Numbered from the stretch's first letter, positions 43,715 to 56,489 are shown. The stretch is 64,000 bases of DNA from Norana najaformis (GCA_964023275.1 OZ029916.1:26860953-26924952), one strand, 5' to 3'. The notes: generated by a model from the sequence alone, not told the origin. Made by a program: numbers and translations.

Positions 43715-46700
43715 GTCTCTGCACAAGATACTTTTGAGGAAGTTCTTGGTTGGTATGGTCTAAGGCCATACACACAGTTCACTGATCGGTGTGCTGAGGT
43801 CAGTCCAATGGACACGGCCAGCACCGGATCTGTCATCACGAGGGACACGGCCTCAGCTACAAGGGACACAGCTTCTGTTGTGAGCAGGGACAGCTCGGTC
43901 GAAGATGGAGACATCGAAGTAGATGGAGATCATCCCGTTGATCTGACCAGCGTGGCACCCGTGTTATCATCCTCTGCAGCTGACCAGGGAACCATATGTG
44001 AGCATTCTGATAAATTCTTGCTTACCTAACAGGTCTTTGCAGTCATAGTTATTCCTGGCAAAGTATTTTTATACTACAGCCTCTAAAAACTAACGCAGAT
44101 ATTTATCATTTGTATTAATGTTACTCTATGTTAGTTTATTTGCAGATGATGAAAAAATTATGTGCTAGTAAGTAAGTTAGTAAGTATGCAAATGAAACTT
44201 GAGTTATTACTGTAATCATTACAAAAATTTGTAATACGGCAAAGTCACACAGAAATGTGAATGTGGAGGCATGGTGAACCCAACAATAACCCCATCAGGT
44301 AAATGTTGGGCATTAGCTGTCGAATGAGCTACATCATATCTTCAGATTGCTCATGTTTTACAGCCTATCTTCTAGTCTCTAGGGCCTCGTGAATCTCAAC
44401 TGGTTTCAGTCTGAGGATTATGATTTCGGAATGCTGTTTTTTTGCTTAGAAGCAGTCATGGATTGATGCCTAAGTATGTTACGATAGTGGTGCTATAGAA
44501 GTTTCAGGATTGGATTAGGTCAGCAGTAGCAGTAGTTGCAGCAGTAGAAGCAGCAACTGCTAATTAAATATCGTTAAGCATTATCAGTCCACTTCAATGT
44601 CATCAATCTATCATAATCATCAACATGATTTATTTATTTTATTTACTGCACTTAATATGCATCCCAGGTCAGTAAAGGTGAATCTGAGGTATGAGACAAG
44701 AGCGTCAGGGGTCGTTAACAACCTGTAGCAGAATTGGACAATGAGTCAACCGAATGACAAACCAAGAATTCAAACCAACTGAACAGTGGTGTAAGGTGTG
44801 GGCAAGACCATGTAGCCATTTTCCATTTGATGAGTAGCCTTAAAGTTCAGTGACTGCTATTTTGTATGAACAGCGGATGTGCTTAAGATGCAGTGGGGAA
44901 GTCACAAGAAGCTGGTTGGCATCCGATTCCTCTTTCCTCCGCTGGATGAACAGATGAGCCTTCTGGAAAAGGCCAAGATCTGGGTTGCCCGACATGACTA
45001 CAAGTACTTTGTGGACTGGACGGAAGCTGAACTGGAAAGCATCGATCCCATCCTCCGACCCCTTTCCATCATCACCCGAGACATCTACAAACTACACATG
45101 AACAGGTGCGAAATCGATTTCTACACTTAACTAGACTAGCTGTATCTACCACACACTGATATTCATTAGTAAACTGGATGTCTTGGCAAACATGGAACAG
45201 GTGGCTTTGGTAAATAAAGAAGGGGTTGCCTTGGTAAACAAGGAGCAGGTTGTCTTGGTAAAGACAGTACAGGTTGTCTTAGTACATGTAAAAATGGAAG
45301 GGTTGTCTTCCTAAATAAGGAAACGTTTATCTTGGTGAACCAGTTGTCAGGTGGTTTAGACTGTCAGTGAAGATATCAGTGCACTGATACCAATGGAATT
45401 GGATTGGCCTTATGATGAGAGTGGCAATGGGTGATGATGAAGATGATAAAAGTATTGGTGATGAGTAGAGTGTTGGGGTTGGAGTGGTGGTGATGACTAT
45501 GATGATGATAGTTGCACAAGTGTTTTGATGTTGGTGATGGTGGTGGTGATGGTGATATGGAATATATCTATTGCCAAGAAAGAATTCCTGGCATCGTAAA
45601 ACATCACAAGGATCTGCTGAGTCTTCTGCGCTTAGAATGATACAATTTATGTGTTTGAGAAAGACACGAGAAGAATATTGTTGATGAAAGTGCTCCTTGT
45701 CTGAGGCCTTTGCAACAATGTAAGCAGACATCACACTAGAAAAGCAGCCACTGAGAAGCGGACTGAGAGAAACAACACAGCACATAACATCAGCCAGACA
45801 GACGGACAGACAGACAGAGAGGCAGGCAAACAGAGAGGCAGGTAGGTAGACATGGAGGCAGGCAGACGGACAGCAAATAGATAAACAGACAAAAGCAGGA
45901 TACACAGACACTGAGGGCAGAGCATATGGAGACTGACAAGCAGGAAAACAGCCAGGCAGGGCAAGCAGATACACAGGCAGGCAGTGAGGGAAAATGATAA
46001 TGATATGCAGGGGGGCAATCAGACAGACCTGTGGCAGTTACAAAGTTAAACATACATGCAGACAAGTAGAAGGCTGGCAAATAGGCAGGTAGACGGACTG
46101 TTATGCAAACAGGCAGAAAGGCTTGTTGTCAGAAGTTTAGGGTGTTGCCTGATAAATGCATTATAGGTAGTGGCTACACAGAAGTCACACGGTTGATATA
46201 GGTTACATTACGTTGTATGAAATTAACAGATGATCTTATGACAGTGTCTTTGTTTTGACTGTCCTTGTAAGAGTTACAGCAGATTTTGTGATACAGTAAT
46301 AAACTTGACATTGATGCTATTGTCTGTGACGTGGCCAGTGACAGTGAAGCTGCCGTGATATTTTCAGGCTATCTTTAAAATAATGTTGTGACAGTTGCAC
46401 TGGCACTGCAGTTTCTGTGACACTTGTATAGCAATCTGTTGTGAGTGTTAAGCTGTGACGTTAGTCTGCGCTGAAACTGTCACAACTTTTGTTAAAGCAA
46501 TTGCAAAACTGTTTTGACATTTTCTATCAATTTTTTTGACAGTTTTCTCTTTTAAAAGCAGTCTAGTCTAGACTTGTCACATTAACGTCATAATGTCACT
46601 GTGTTGTTTGTTTGTAGGAGTGAGTATTGTCGTAATGTAAAGCTGAAGTACTGCTTGCAGTCTGATGCATCCTGGGCTCAGCAGTTTCGGGAGAATCTGG

Positions 46701-49700
46701 CAAAATCCTCCACTGAGGGTGGATTTACTGGTGAGAGACAAATTAGAAACAGGCCGTTCACAGTTTGCAGACGTATGATCAAGCATCTGATTTAAACTTA
46801 GGGCTAAGTAGGTGGCTTCACCTGCTAAATTTAGCCGAGTTTGATCCTTTGGCAAGTTGTTTACGCGCAGTCGTCTTAGGTTTAAATCTTGTAATTTGGT
46901 AGCTGCCACATACATGTACAAGACCTGTGATCAGGACTTTGCTCAGGTGTTAGGAAAAGGAAATGAGCACTATACCTATACTTTGCTTGAATCAACTATA
47001 TGCAGCATATGTACATCTTTCGTTCACCAAACTGATGCAAAAACACAGAAAAACATTTATTTTATATAAATATATTTATTATGATATGTAAATATTAAAT
47101 ATCATCAGTTTTCTTTTCATTGTTATAGAAATTGCGCCATAGCACTATGTTCTGATTGTTATTTTTCCTGCAACATTTTGTAGTCTGAAAAGCACTGGCA
47201 GGTCATCGCTTATATTAATAATTTCTGTGGTAAGGTTCTCTTGAAGCTTTGTGCTGTTTGGTTGCAGGTCTTTGTCAGGCCAAGATTGTAGCTGCTGAGC
47301 TGTGGCGTAAATATAGTGAACATTACCGCAGTCACCAGGCTCGACACCCAAATCTACGTAATCGCGATGCCAAGGTTGCTAATACAAAGGGTGCCATGGG
47401 AAATACAAAGAATGAGCAGTGCATAACATTGTCTGGACCATGCTACGATGCACTCTGCACAGACTCAGATGCACTATCAGAAGATGGAGAAAGGGAGAGT
47501 GATGGAAAGCCAACCATCAGGGACGATTTAGGAACAGTGCAGAGGTCAAGTGCTATGGAGGATGTGGATGAAAGGAAGGATGGGGTCCTGAGAGAAGATG
47601 AAGGTGTACCGGATGACAATGAAGAAGATATTTGCAACACAAGAGAAGTCGCTGATGATAGGTCAAAGAGACATAAACCAACAACAGACTTTGAAGAACC
47701 AAGTTGTAAGAAAATGAAAGAAGAAATGCCTCACAAAGTACTTGACTCAAGAACTTCTGATCGTTTTGAGGAAAATGTTGCAAGCAGTCAATGTCATTCA
47801 TCAAATGACTGCTCTGCGGTTATTAATCTTACAAAAAAGATCTTAGATGAGTCAGAAAAAAAGCAGAACAACAACTTTGCAACAAGAATATCATCGCCCT
47901 CAGAAGCCAGTGTAAAATCTGAAGTGAACCGAGATGCAGATGCCAAGTCCAGCCTGAGACGTGCAACACCTACCAGTGCCATGCCCTACTGGAATGTCTC
48001 GCAAATCGGACCCTTGATGTACCAGTTGCCAATGGCTGCATATTATACCAATCCAATGTCCTGCTTCTTGGATTCTTCTTTAAACTCACCAGGACTCCAC
48101 CACCCGATCTACCCCTTTGGCTCGGCCTCTCAGAACTTTGCTTCTTCTGCTTCTAGTCTGGACAACATGGCACCTCTCAAGAAGTCTTCCAAGATGCGCA
48201 GCAGCAGCCGAAATGAAATGAACACAGAGTATCGTCGGTCAGAGAGGGGACTTTCCTTCTTATTTCCAAGCTTTTCTGACCACAACATGTCACTGATGGA
48301 TAAAGTCCAGATTACTATAACACGTCACAAAAACAACTATTTTCTGGGATGGGATGAGGCTGCGCTTGAGAAGCTTGATCCACTTGTTCGACCAAAGATG
48401 GTTGTGACACCAGAGATCTATAAGGAATACTGTCATCGTAATGCTATGAAGTATGACTCAAACCTCCAATTTGCAATGGAATCAACAGAACCATGGGCAC
48501 AGGATTTTCGCAAGAAACTATCACTTCCGGCTAGCGAGGGTGGCTTTACGAGTCTATGCGAGGTAAAACTCGAAGCTGGCAGACTTTGGCGCGAATATTC
48601 TGGCAAATATCGCATGCACAACATTGTGAAGTGGCAGATGGACCTGAATAGCAATACGGTTCCAGCAAAGCCTCCAGGTGTTGGGCTGGCCTCAGAGACC
48701 AGGTGTAACAAATTTGGATTTAGAAAAATCCAGCGACGAACTCGCGTGAAGGACCAGCGTATGTCGATTCAGAGAAGCCTGCCTTCTCTGCAGAATGGCA
48801 GTTTGATGTCGATGCAGAATGGAAGCTCACCATCACCTCACAATGGTGGTCACTCCTGCACACAGAACGCTCGTGCTTTTGAACATTTGCGGAAGGGTTC
48901 GAGCCATAGCAGTCCTCTCGCCAGATCATTTTCTGAGGGCGCATCTCCAAGGGTGTTCTCACAAAGTGATGCTCCTCCCAGTGACATGTGCCGTGTTTCA
49001 CGTTCCCTTGACAACTCTCCATCCATGGGAGGCAGCTGTGATGGAACTGCCTCTTCTGCTTCTGTGGCTGGGGACACTGGCTGCAGCCTGACTATGATGC
49101 CATCACCAAAGGCAGCAGTGGCACCAAGACATGTAGAATCCTCTAACGACTTTCTCTTTGTGCCTTTGCCACGGCAAATGCCTGTGGCACAGCAACTCTT
49201 TGTGTGGCTTGAGCGTCATAACAACAACTACTTCCTTGGGTTTCCCAAGGAAACCCTGGCATCTCTTCACTCGTACCTCCGGCCGCAGGTAGTTGTAACA
49301 CAGGACGTATTCCAGCGTCATATACCGGAGAGCATGGTGGACGTACTTGGCAAAATCAAGTGGATGATGTCATCAACTGAAGACTGGGCCATCAAGTTCT
49401 GTGAGCGATTGGCAAAGAACCAGAAAGATGGAGGATTTTCAACATTTGAGGAGGCCCTGACAGAGGCTGTGGTGCTTTGGCATATCAACAAAGATAGGAG
49501 ACCACCAGAGAGATTATTGACAGTGAGCAGTTCCAAGAGTACGGGCATCGATTTAAAGGCTGAGATCAGAAAACAGTCACACAAAGACGATGATTCTCAT
49601 TCAAAAGTTGCCATTACAAATGCACAGGACTCATCCTGGAGTCCAGTCAGCCATCAAGAATGCGATCATCTTTCTAAAGAGTTGGATGCTTCAGCAAAGC

Positions 49701-50062
49701 CAAAGCCTCTGCTGACTAAAGAGGATGGCGAGTCAGAAGATGCCATTTGTGTGAAATCGGTGCTGTCAGAGAGCGGAGGTGATGCTGCTGCGGCTGTGTG
49801 CAGCCCTAACTTGAGACAATCTCAGGAGGTCAGTCTTGGATCTCTGCTACAGCTGCTGTGGAATTTACGCCAGGCACTGCATTTGCTGTGCCAGGACAAT
49901 GCGGCCGAGAGCTGGCAGCAGAGACTGACGCCATTTCTTTCAGTCCTGCAGCGAGTCGTCGGTGCCAGTTATGTGGCACCGAGCACCAGTTCTTCATGCA
50001 TCGTTGACCTCGTCATGGCTGTGATGCACAGGCATCTTGAAGAATTCTTCTCAGACTCTTAG
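43715..50062 (+). CDS. Large unrecognised protein with three copies of a ~120-residue domain (start codon not found)
   Basis: Exons by splice sites and phase: 43715-43997, 44874-45105, 46618-46730, 47268-50062 (stop TAG); 1,140 codons. A first exon is missing because the 43715 acceptor opens in phase 0 without ATG. Residues are counted from 43715. Copy 1 (~110-233, three exons), copy 2 (~538-662) and copy 3 (~836-955) share FLFP/FVPLP, RHxxxYFxxW/F, LRPxxxxT, WAxxF, GGFxS and a final LW. Exon 1 has EVLGWYGLRPY and short RDTAS repeats. Linkers are serine-rich, with KRHK...KKMK (possible nuclear signal), a basic KIQRRTRVKDQR and QNGS repeats. The C-terminus is predicted helical (LLQLLWNLRQALHLLC). 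I do not recognise the family. The domain pattern could suit a protein-binding helical module; nuclear location is inference only. Confidence 0.85.
44215..44295. repeat. Dispersed repeat, copy 1 (pair with 51665-51740)
   Basis: TTACAAAAATTTGTAATACG, GGCAAAGTCACACAGAAATG and GGAGGCATGGTGA match 51665-51740 in the same order and orientation. It lies in intron 1 of the triplicated-domain gene. Identity unknown. Confidence 0.5.
45177..45345. repeat. Intronic degenerate minisatellite, about seven units
   Basis: Units of 24-29 bp such as CTTGGTAAACAAGGAGCAGG, CTTGGTAAAGACAGTACAGG and CTTTGGTAAATAAAGAAGGG. It lies in the intron that splits domain copy 1. Confidence 0.7.
45410..46110. repeat. GATGGTG-rich and CAGA/CAGG-rich low-complexity tracts
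   Basis: 45410-45560 is rich in GATGATGAT and GGTGGTGATGG. 45785-46110 is rich in CAGACAGAC and GGCAGGCAG. Both are intronic; the long minus-strand open frames over them are artefacts. Confidence 0.75.
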
Positions 50063-51081
50063 GCTGATGTGCTTCTCAATCCTCAGGGCTTGCTCAGTTC
50101 TTCTAGCTTAGAAACACTTCTTTTCATGAGTGATGCCAGCGGCAAAGGCTTAGCTTTGTTTCTGGTTGCTTGAAGCGGTCAGTTTAAACTTTTACTGTTT
50201 GACTTGATTGTCAAAGAAAGACTCTGTATTTCGGGAAGAAATTTTCATTCTTCGTTTCTTTTCTTGTTTTTAAGCAAGTTGTATGTAAATTTCAATAATC
50301 TCTATTCCAATTTGTATCATAAAATCGAATTTGTTGGAGTTTATTGTTTAACACCTGATTGTCCTGTCAGTTTTTATTTTAAAAACATGCATTGCAATGT
50401 ACATGTTATGTAGAGGAAGTGATTTTGAAAGTCACTGGACCTAAATTTACAGAGCACTCAGGTCAGTGCAATGATTTCAGGAAACCAGTTTATGTAGGCC
50501 AAGTAATGATTCAAAATGGATGCAGATGAATGGAGCTCGAGGCCACTTCAGTTTCTTACTTTACAACGGCTGTGGGCCAGGAAGTATACTGATTGAAGAT
50601 CTTTTAGGAATTTCAGCAACTTGATTTAAAAATAAGATTACAGAATTTTATGCGGCAATACCAATTAGGAAATTGTAAAGAACAAACACGAAAGATTTGG
50701 AAGGAGCTGTAATGGAAATTACCGCCTAATGGAAACAGAACCAATAATGTAGCAAGAAACGAACTCATTGAATCCAAGACATTTTCACAGGGGAGAGAAG
50801 AATGGGAGGATGCTTGTGTTGTGGAATTTACACCTGTTAAACCTTACGCTTGAATTACCTGTAGAATAGGTGTACTCATTTTTATAGAAAGTGCCACTGA
50901 ACTAAGATAACAGCAATGACCGATATTTTGTATGTATTCATAACTGCTAATCCTGTGCACCCTTTAAATAATTTCCTATTTAGCTGCTTTACAGATTTTT
51001 ATTGCAGAAACTCTCGTCTCACTCGATACCAAACTGCAAGGCTAGAAAAAAGTTTGTTATATTTTTGTCTGGCACAATAAA
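50063..51081 (+). other. Probable 3' untranslated region of the triplicated-domain gene
   Basis: AT-rich, non-coding sequence following the stop. The first plain AATAAA is at 51076-51081 (CACAATAAAAATC), giving a 3' UTR of about 1 kb. Later AATAAA-type hexamers exist near 52577. Confidence 0.5.
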
Positions 51082-51539
51082 AATCGGTGAATAGGTTGTA
51101 AACGAACTACTGACTTTTGTTTACATTTTCATTTGCTACAGCAATATATATTGTTTGCAGAAGTTTTCTGTTGTATTTTGATATTCATGTTAAAATTGGC
51201 TCATGCTTGTTTATAGTGCAATGTACAAATATCACCTTAGGTGCCTTAAAATTTGAACAGCTTTGTGAAGTTCTTATTTTGCAAGGACTGGTAGCCTGTG
51301 ATCTTGAAATAGAAAAAGATGCAAGCCCTTAATTTTTATGAAAACTGTTTTTCTAATGATTTGTACAGATATCATGTATGTGTATGTCTAACTACCATAC
51401 TTTAGTGCTTCAGCACTCCTGAATATATTGCTTGAAGGTTTCTTGGGCAGATTTAGCACTGCAGTGACTCTAATCAAATAAGAAAATTCTAAGCTTGGTT
51501 GCTGGCCAGTGCATGTATGTATGGAAATTCCAAACTGTA

Positions 51540-51745
51540 ATTCTTTGTCTCATTGGCATTATTATTTTGCCCTAAGGTGCTATGCGCCCAAGGGCTATGT
51601 AAACTCAGTCCCAACTTGCACAAAATTATTATTATTATTATTACTGTTATTGTTATTGTTATTATTGTTACGAAAATTTGTAACACATGCCAAGTCACGC
51701 CGGAACGTGATTCTGAGGCATGCTGAGTATTGCTGCAACATTTCT
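51540..51745. repeat. ATT microsatellite and dispersed repeat, copy 2
   Basis: ATT/GTT triplets at 51627-51669 are followed by ACGAAAATTTGTAACACATG, CCAAGTCACGCCGGAACGTG and GAGGCATGCTGAGTA, a diverged match to 44215-44295. Confidence 0.55.
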
Positions 51746-51749
51746 TTAA

Positions 51750-53100
51750 CTTGTAAAGATTTCAAATCCCAGTATGTTATTATTGTAATATTGGCATTTG
51801 GCAGGAACCCAAAATGAAAGATTCTTTGTTCAGGAACCAGGGAAAAATGATTGTTTAGTTGTTTTGTTGGTTTCATCAGATTTGCAGCATCGTCTGATAG
51901 GTCTTTCAACCCAAAGAATGTGTCTTCGAGAGCTTTAGTTTACAGAAGTGTGCAGTAATGTGCATCCAGGTTACATATATTTGTTAAAGAATTTTAAAGC
52001 TTCTTTGAGTCATGTTCATCTGAAGGCTATTCCCACTGGCCCATCAGTTTTTGACAGTTACTGTCTTAAATTTCTCCTGCTGCTTGAAAGTTGCCATATT
52101 TGTACTTGAATGAATGTTGTTGAAACAATATCACTTGTTGGGTTGTTGCTTTCTATTGTGTAGATACTTATCATCTGCAGCGGTTTGACCCAATAGCCAG
52201 TGTTAATTTCTTTCCTCTAATTGAAGTATTGAATGGGTAAATTTTCTCTTTGTTTGTTGGAGAAACAAATTGTAGGTGTAACCTTTAATACCTAAACTTG
52301 ACTGAAATTCCTGCCTTGCCCCATTCCTTTGAATTTAGAGGTCTTTTATATTTGGCTGCAGTGAATTAAAGACTAAGCAATTACAGCTAACCTTTTTCAT
52401 GCGTAGCAAGTATATTCTTATCTCTTAAACCTCATGCTGTGTTGTGAGTGTTGCTGGTTCAAGTCTCCTCAGTAAAGATAACTGTGTAGGAACTTTGAGC
52501 ATGTCCTTCACACACTGTTACTGCCGTTGGTTGTTGCTTTGTCATTATATATAGGCTCTGTATAAATGTATGAAAATAAATAACTGAATTAACTCACATT
52601 TCTGTGAACTCTGATTATTTTATGGCTTGAATGGTGAGATCTCACCAGACTATCTTTAGAATTCTCTTATGCTCTGGTAAAGTGATATGTTGGTTTAATT
52701 GGTATCTTCTAGTCAGATGATTCTGAGTTGAACCAAATTCAATATCCAGTCTATTGCGCTTCCATCAAGGTTTGGAAATTTGCTTATGTTATCATAGTTT
52801 CTGCCTTGATTACCATCTTCCCAAAAAAGTTTTATCTGTACAACAGTATATTCCAAAAACTGTCTGTTGTTAATTCCAGGGTGCAATTTGTAGGTGGAGA
52901 AGGGGGAACTTCCCCCACTGGTTAAGAATATCTCCCACTGGATTAATTTTCTCCATACATTTCTGTCTACCTATAGGCCTTTCCCCACTGCTGTCTATCA
53001 CTAGTCACACCCTGATTATTTCTGTTTTCATTGTTATGTTCTTAAAATTAGGCATAGTTTACTGCTACTGCACAGCTAATACTACTAATGTAAATTAGTA
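51750..53100. other. Intergenic stretch, no gene seen
   Basis: AT-rich DNA with no convincing exon, RNA gene or transposon. It may include extended 3' UTR of the upstream gene. Confidence 0.4.
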
Positions 53101-53124
53101 TTGTCACCATTGCTAGCATACGTT

Positions 53125-53545
53125 GTGTCAGGATGAGTTATGGGACGGTACGAGTTAATGAACTGGCATGAGTTAATGCATTGGCGTGAGTTATACATCA
53201 GCATTATTTAACGGATATAAAGTAATGGGTCTGCATTAGCTAATCAGCATGAGTTACAAGTCAGCATGAGTTATGGTCGGCATGAATTACTGAATTGGCA
53301 TAAATTCTACATCAGTATTACTTAACAGATTAACATAAATAATGCGTTTGCATCAGCATGAGTTAATGGGTCAGCAATAACGAATGAGTGGGAGTTACAA
53401 GTCTGCAAGAGTTAATGGATTGGCATGCGTTAATGAGACAGAATGAATTAATGGGTCAGTTGTTTTATTGGTTAGCTTGATTTACAGGCTTGAATGGGTT
53501 TTAGATCAACGTGTATATTGTGGGGAAGGAGTTATGATCAGTGCA
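53125..53545. repeat. Degenerate minisatellite around GGCATGAGTTAATG
   Basis: Roughly twenty diverged units of about 21 bp: GGCATGAGTTAATGCATT, CAGCATGAGTTACAAGT, CGGCATGAATTACTGAATT, CAGCATGAGTTAATGGGT. A longer period is hinted by ACATCAGCATTATTTAAC and ACATCAGTATTACTTAAC about 104 bp apart. Confidence 0.75.
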
Positions 53546-53989
53546 AGTTATAGTCAGTACACCTGTATGTTGTTATAAATTGCCTAATTCATTGGTTTAC
53601 TATGCAGCTTGTTTTATGAATTTATTATTTGTTTATGCTGGTGAAGCTCTGCTGTTAGTCTGCAAACTTTCACGTGGTTGTAGGACAAGATTATTTAAAC
53701 TCATGATCCCTCTAGCGCTAATCTGTGACTCCAGTGTCACTCTCTGACTAGGTCTCGCAGCTCATTTTCTGTTTGTGACACGTTTGCGGCGTAGTTTTCA
53801 TGGCTTTCTGCCTTAGCGTATTCATCAGTTTTCTTCTATACCTGTAAGGGAACCAGTTGTCTTAAATTTACTCAGTATGCCTGTATTAACTAACCTCAGA
53901 GGCATGGCCCTGTGGTTGGAAGATCTGTAAAATGGCAACAGCCAACAACACAACATATGTGTATGTAAGAATACAGGAATGCATGTTAC

Positions 53990-54130
53990 ATATATCTGCA
54001 TATGTATATATGTGTGTATGTTTGTATGTATATCTGTATGTATATGTGTATGTATGTCTTTATGCAGACACTTATGTGTACTTTTATATAGCACCTGCAA
54101 AGAAGCTAGTAAAAGTGCTACAATTTTTAA
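53990..54130 (-). mobile_element. GTAT microsatellite joined to an L2-like tip
   Basis: GTAT tetramers (54000-54063) are followed by TTTTATATAGCACCTGCAAA and GAAGCTAGTAAAAGTGCTAC, the minus-strand LINE terminus seen elsewhere. No coding remnant. Confidence 0.45.
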
Positions 54131-55129
54131 AACTCGGTAGTAAATAAATTAACAGTCTAGAACAATTTTCGGTCTAATATCCAGTTTAAAAAAGGCATTG
54201 TTTTCTGTTCTCAATTTTTACATTAACTGGTTAAGCCAGCTGCTACTTCTCATTACATTTAATTTTCTGCAGAGATATGTAAAATGCTCAATTATAATTA
54301 ACTAGCATGCAATAATTAGCTAACTGTATAATTAATTGTGTACTGTTTAAATTCTTTTTCATTTAAGCAGTTCCTTTATAACTATTTTAATCAATTATCC
54401 AGTAGAACTGACTGAAAATGACATTGTAAACGTTTCATTAGTGATTAGTTACTAATTTTATCTCTCGTTTTGAATGTACATGTATTTTGAATAGGCCTAA
54501 TTCATTGTGAGTCCCCACTTCTCCTGATTAGTTTTTAGTTCTGTATTATTTTCATAGTATTTTTTGTTTTTTCTCTAAGCATCTTTGCAAAGCTACAATC
54601 TTTAAAATTTATTTTCTTTTTCTATATTTGAATACAGTTGTTATTAAAGCATGCTTGTTTCTCCACTTAAGTGTGATATGCATTAAGTAAATGATGGTAT
54701 AGAGAAAAAAATTATACTTAGAGAATATATTTTCGGTGACTTTCTAGTCGAAGTTTTTGTGGTGGTAACTAATTTCCGTGTTATTCAGGTTCTGCCCGAA
54801 AATTAGCTCATTCTAGAAATTTTAACAATATTTTGTTCTGATTGCAAGAACTTTGAGTTGAATATTCAGTTCACTCTGCTGACTGAGTTTCGTTTATTTT
54901 ATCAATGAGGTAAATGTCTAAGTCTTGTTTTCTTGTTTACTTTTGTTCTCAATTGTCTTGAAGAAATGTTTTTGAATCATTTGATTTTCTGTTGTAAAAA
55001 CGCGAACATATTAATTCAGCTTCTTGTTATATTGGCTTAGATTGTTACCAGCTTTATTAAAAAAACGAGGATGAAATTTACGCTACCATTTTGTTAATAA
55101 AATTATCGCTCCATTTGTTTCATCATTTC

Positions 55130-55325
55130 TTTTGTCAAGTAGACATTTAAGAAGACACAGTCTGAAATTTTATCATAGGAGGGTGCGAGTGGACATTAAA
55201 AAATTCGTATTCAGGCAGGGGATTGTAGAACACTGGAACTGGCTACCAGAAGTAATACCTGCACCAAGCTTGAACAGTTTAAAAAACTTGACAGTTGGAT
55301 GGAGAGAGAGGCACTAAAAGTCAGT
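55130..55325 (+). mobile_element. LINE reverse-transcriptase C-terminal fragment
   Basis: Plus-strand frame reads RRHSLKFYHRRVRVDIKKFV, then GIVEHWNWLPEVIPAPSLNS and LKNLTVGWRERH before a stop. I recognise the H-W-N-x-L-P-E-x-V...SLNSFK pattern as the end of a non-LTR reverse transcriptase of a type different from the L2-like copies. Confidence 0.7.
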
Positions 55326-55329
55326 ACAG

Positions 55330-56480
55330 CTTACTTAGCATGTTAACTGTAACTGTCGTCAAACTGTCTGAGATTGAATCTGTTGTAACCTAGGGTAAGA
55401 AATTTTGCCCAAGCTATTTTGCAGGCGCCAATGCCATCACTGGTGTCAACATTTAGTGGCATAGTAACAACAATATTTTTTAACAACACAAAAACTGGGC
55501 TAAATTTGCACAAAGTTTAAGTGTCATCACACACACACCTACACACACACACGCATGCTCACACACATGTATTTAAATACATGCATAAATACACTTATAG
55601 TAGTAAACAATGGTGATCCACTTTCTTAGTTTCTTTTTAGTTAAGTTTTAGTTAAGACTTTCTTTAGTTCAGTTGTACCTAATATTGGTTAAACATTTTT
55701 GTCGACATATGCATTTTGTAATAGGCGGCCCTAATTTAGCGGGACTTAAGACCCTTTTGGGTCTACCATTTGTATCCCAACAATCTATAAAATGGTCAAT
55801 GTATTTGTTTTTTTCTTTTGTTCTTTATTTGTTCTTTTGAAATCATACACATACACACATGTGTACATAGTGTACAAGCCTACATGCACATACATACATG
55901 CACACACACACTGACACAGCACCGTCATTGCCATGTGCCCGTGAAAGTCCCGTGTTTTCCAGCCATTTCATTAGAGCGCCAGTTCGATGTCTGACAAAAC
56001 ACACGTTTTAATAATAGCTGTAGATCTGTTCTTCTGCTTGCATTGTATCATAGTAACATAGGCATCGTACGTAGAAGGTCAACCTGAAACAGAGACAAAC
56101 AACCGCATAAACATGTTTCCACCCTTAAATGATGTCAACCAGTAACAGATGAAGGGTCAAACTGCGATGTCTGCGCGTCTTTCTATCTGATTGATTAAAT
56201 GCTAGGTGGCGCCACTAGGCGTGTTTACTACCAATGATATATACTCTAAGTAAGTAGTATAACCTCTTTGTTTACACCCTACGTTCTCGTGTTGCTGATA
56301 TTTATAGTTTTTTAATTTTGCGTGGCCAGAACTAACCTGACTTTAGATATACTCTCGAATAAGTTAATATTTTCGTACAGTTATTCATTCAAATCGATAC
56401 GCATACAATGACTGTCTGTTGTCTCTTAATTTCTGCTTAAGTCGCGTCTGTTGCTGTCCATCAGTTTGTGTATGACCGTT
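55330..56480. other. Intergenic stretch upstream of GNMT
   Basis: CACA-rich microsatellites at 55530-55570 and 55850-55915; no gene seen. Confidence 0.4.
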
Positions 56481-56489
56481 AGTGACGGC

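Noticed and set aside
45327-46080. Long minus-strand cysteine/leucine-rich frames
   Set aside because: They lie over CAGA/CAGG and GATGGTG low-complexity DNA in an intron of the plus-strand gene.
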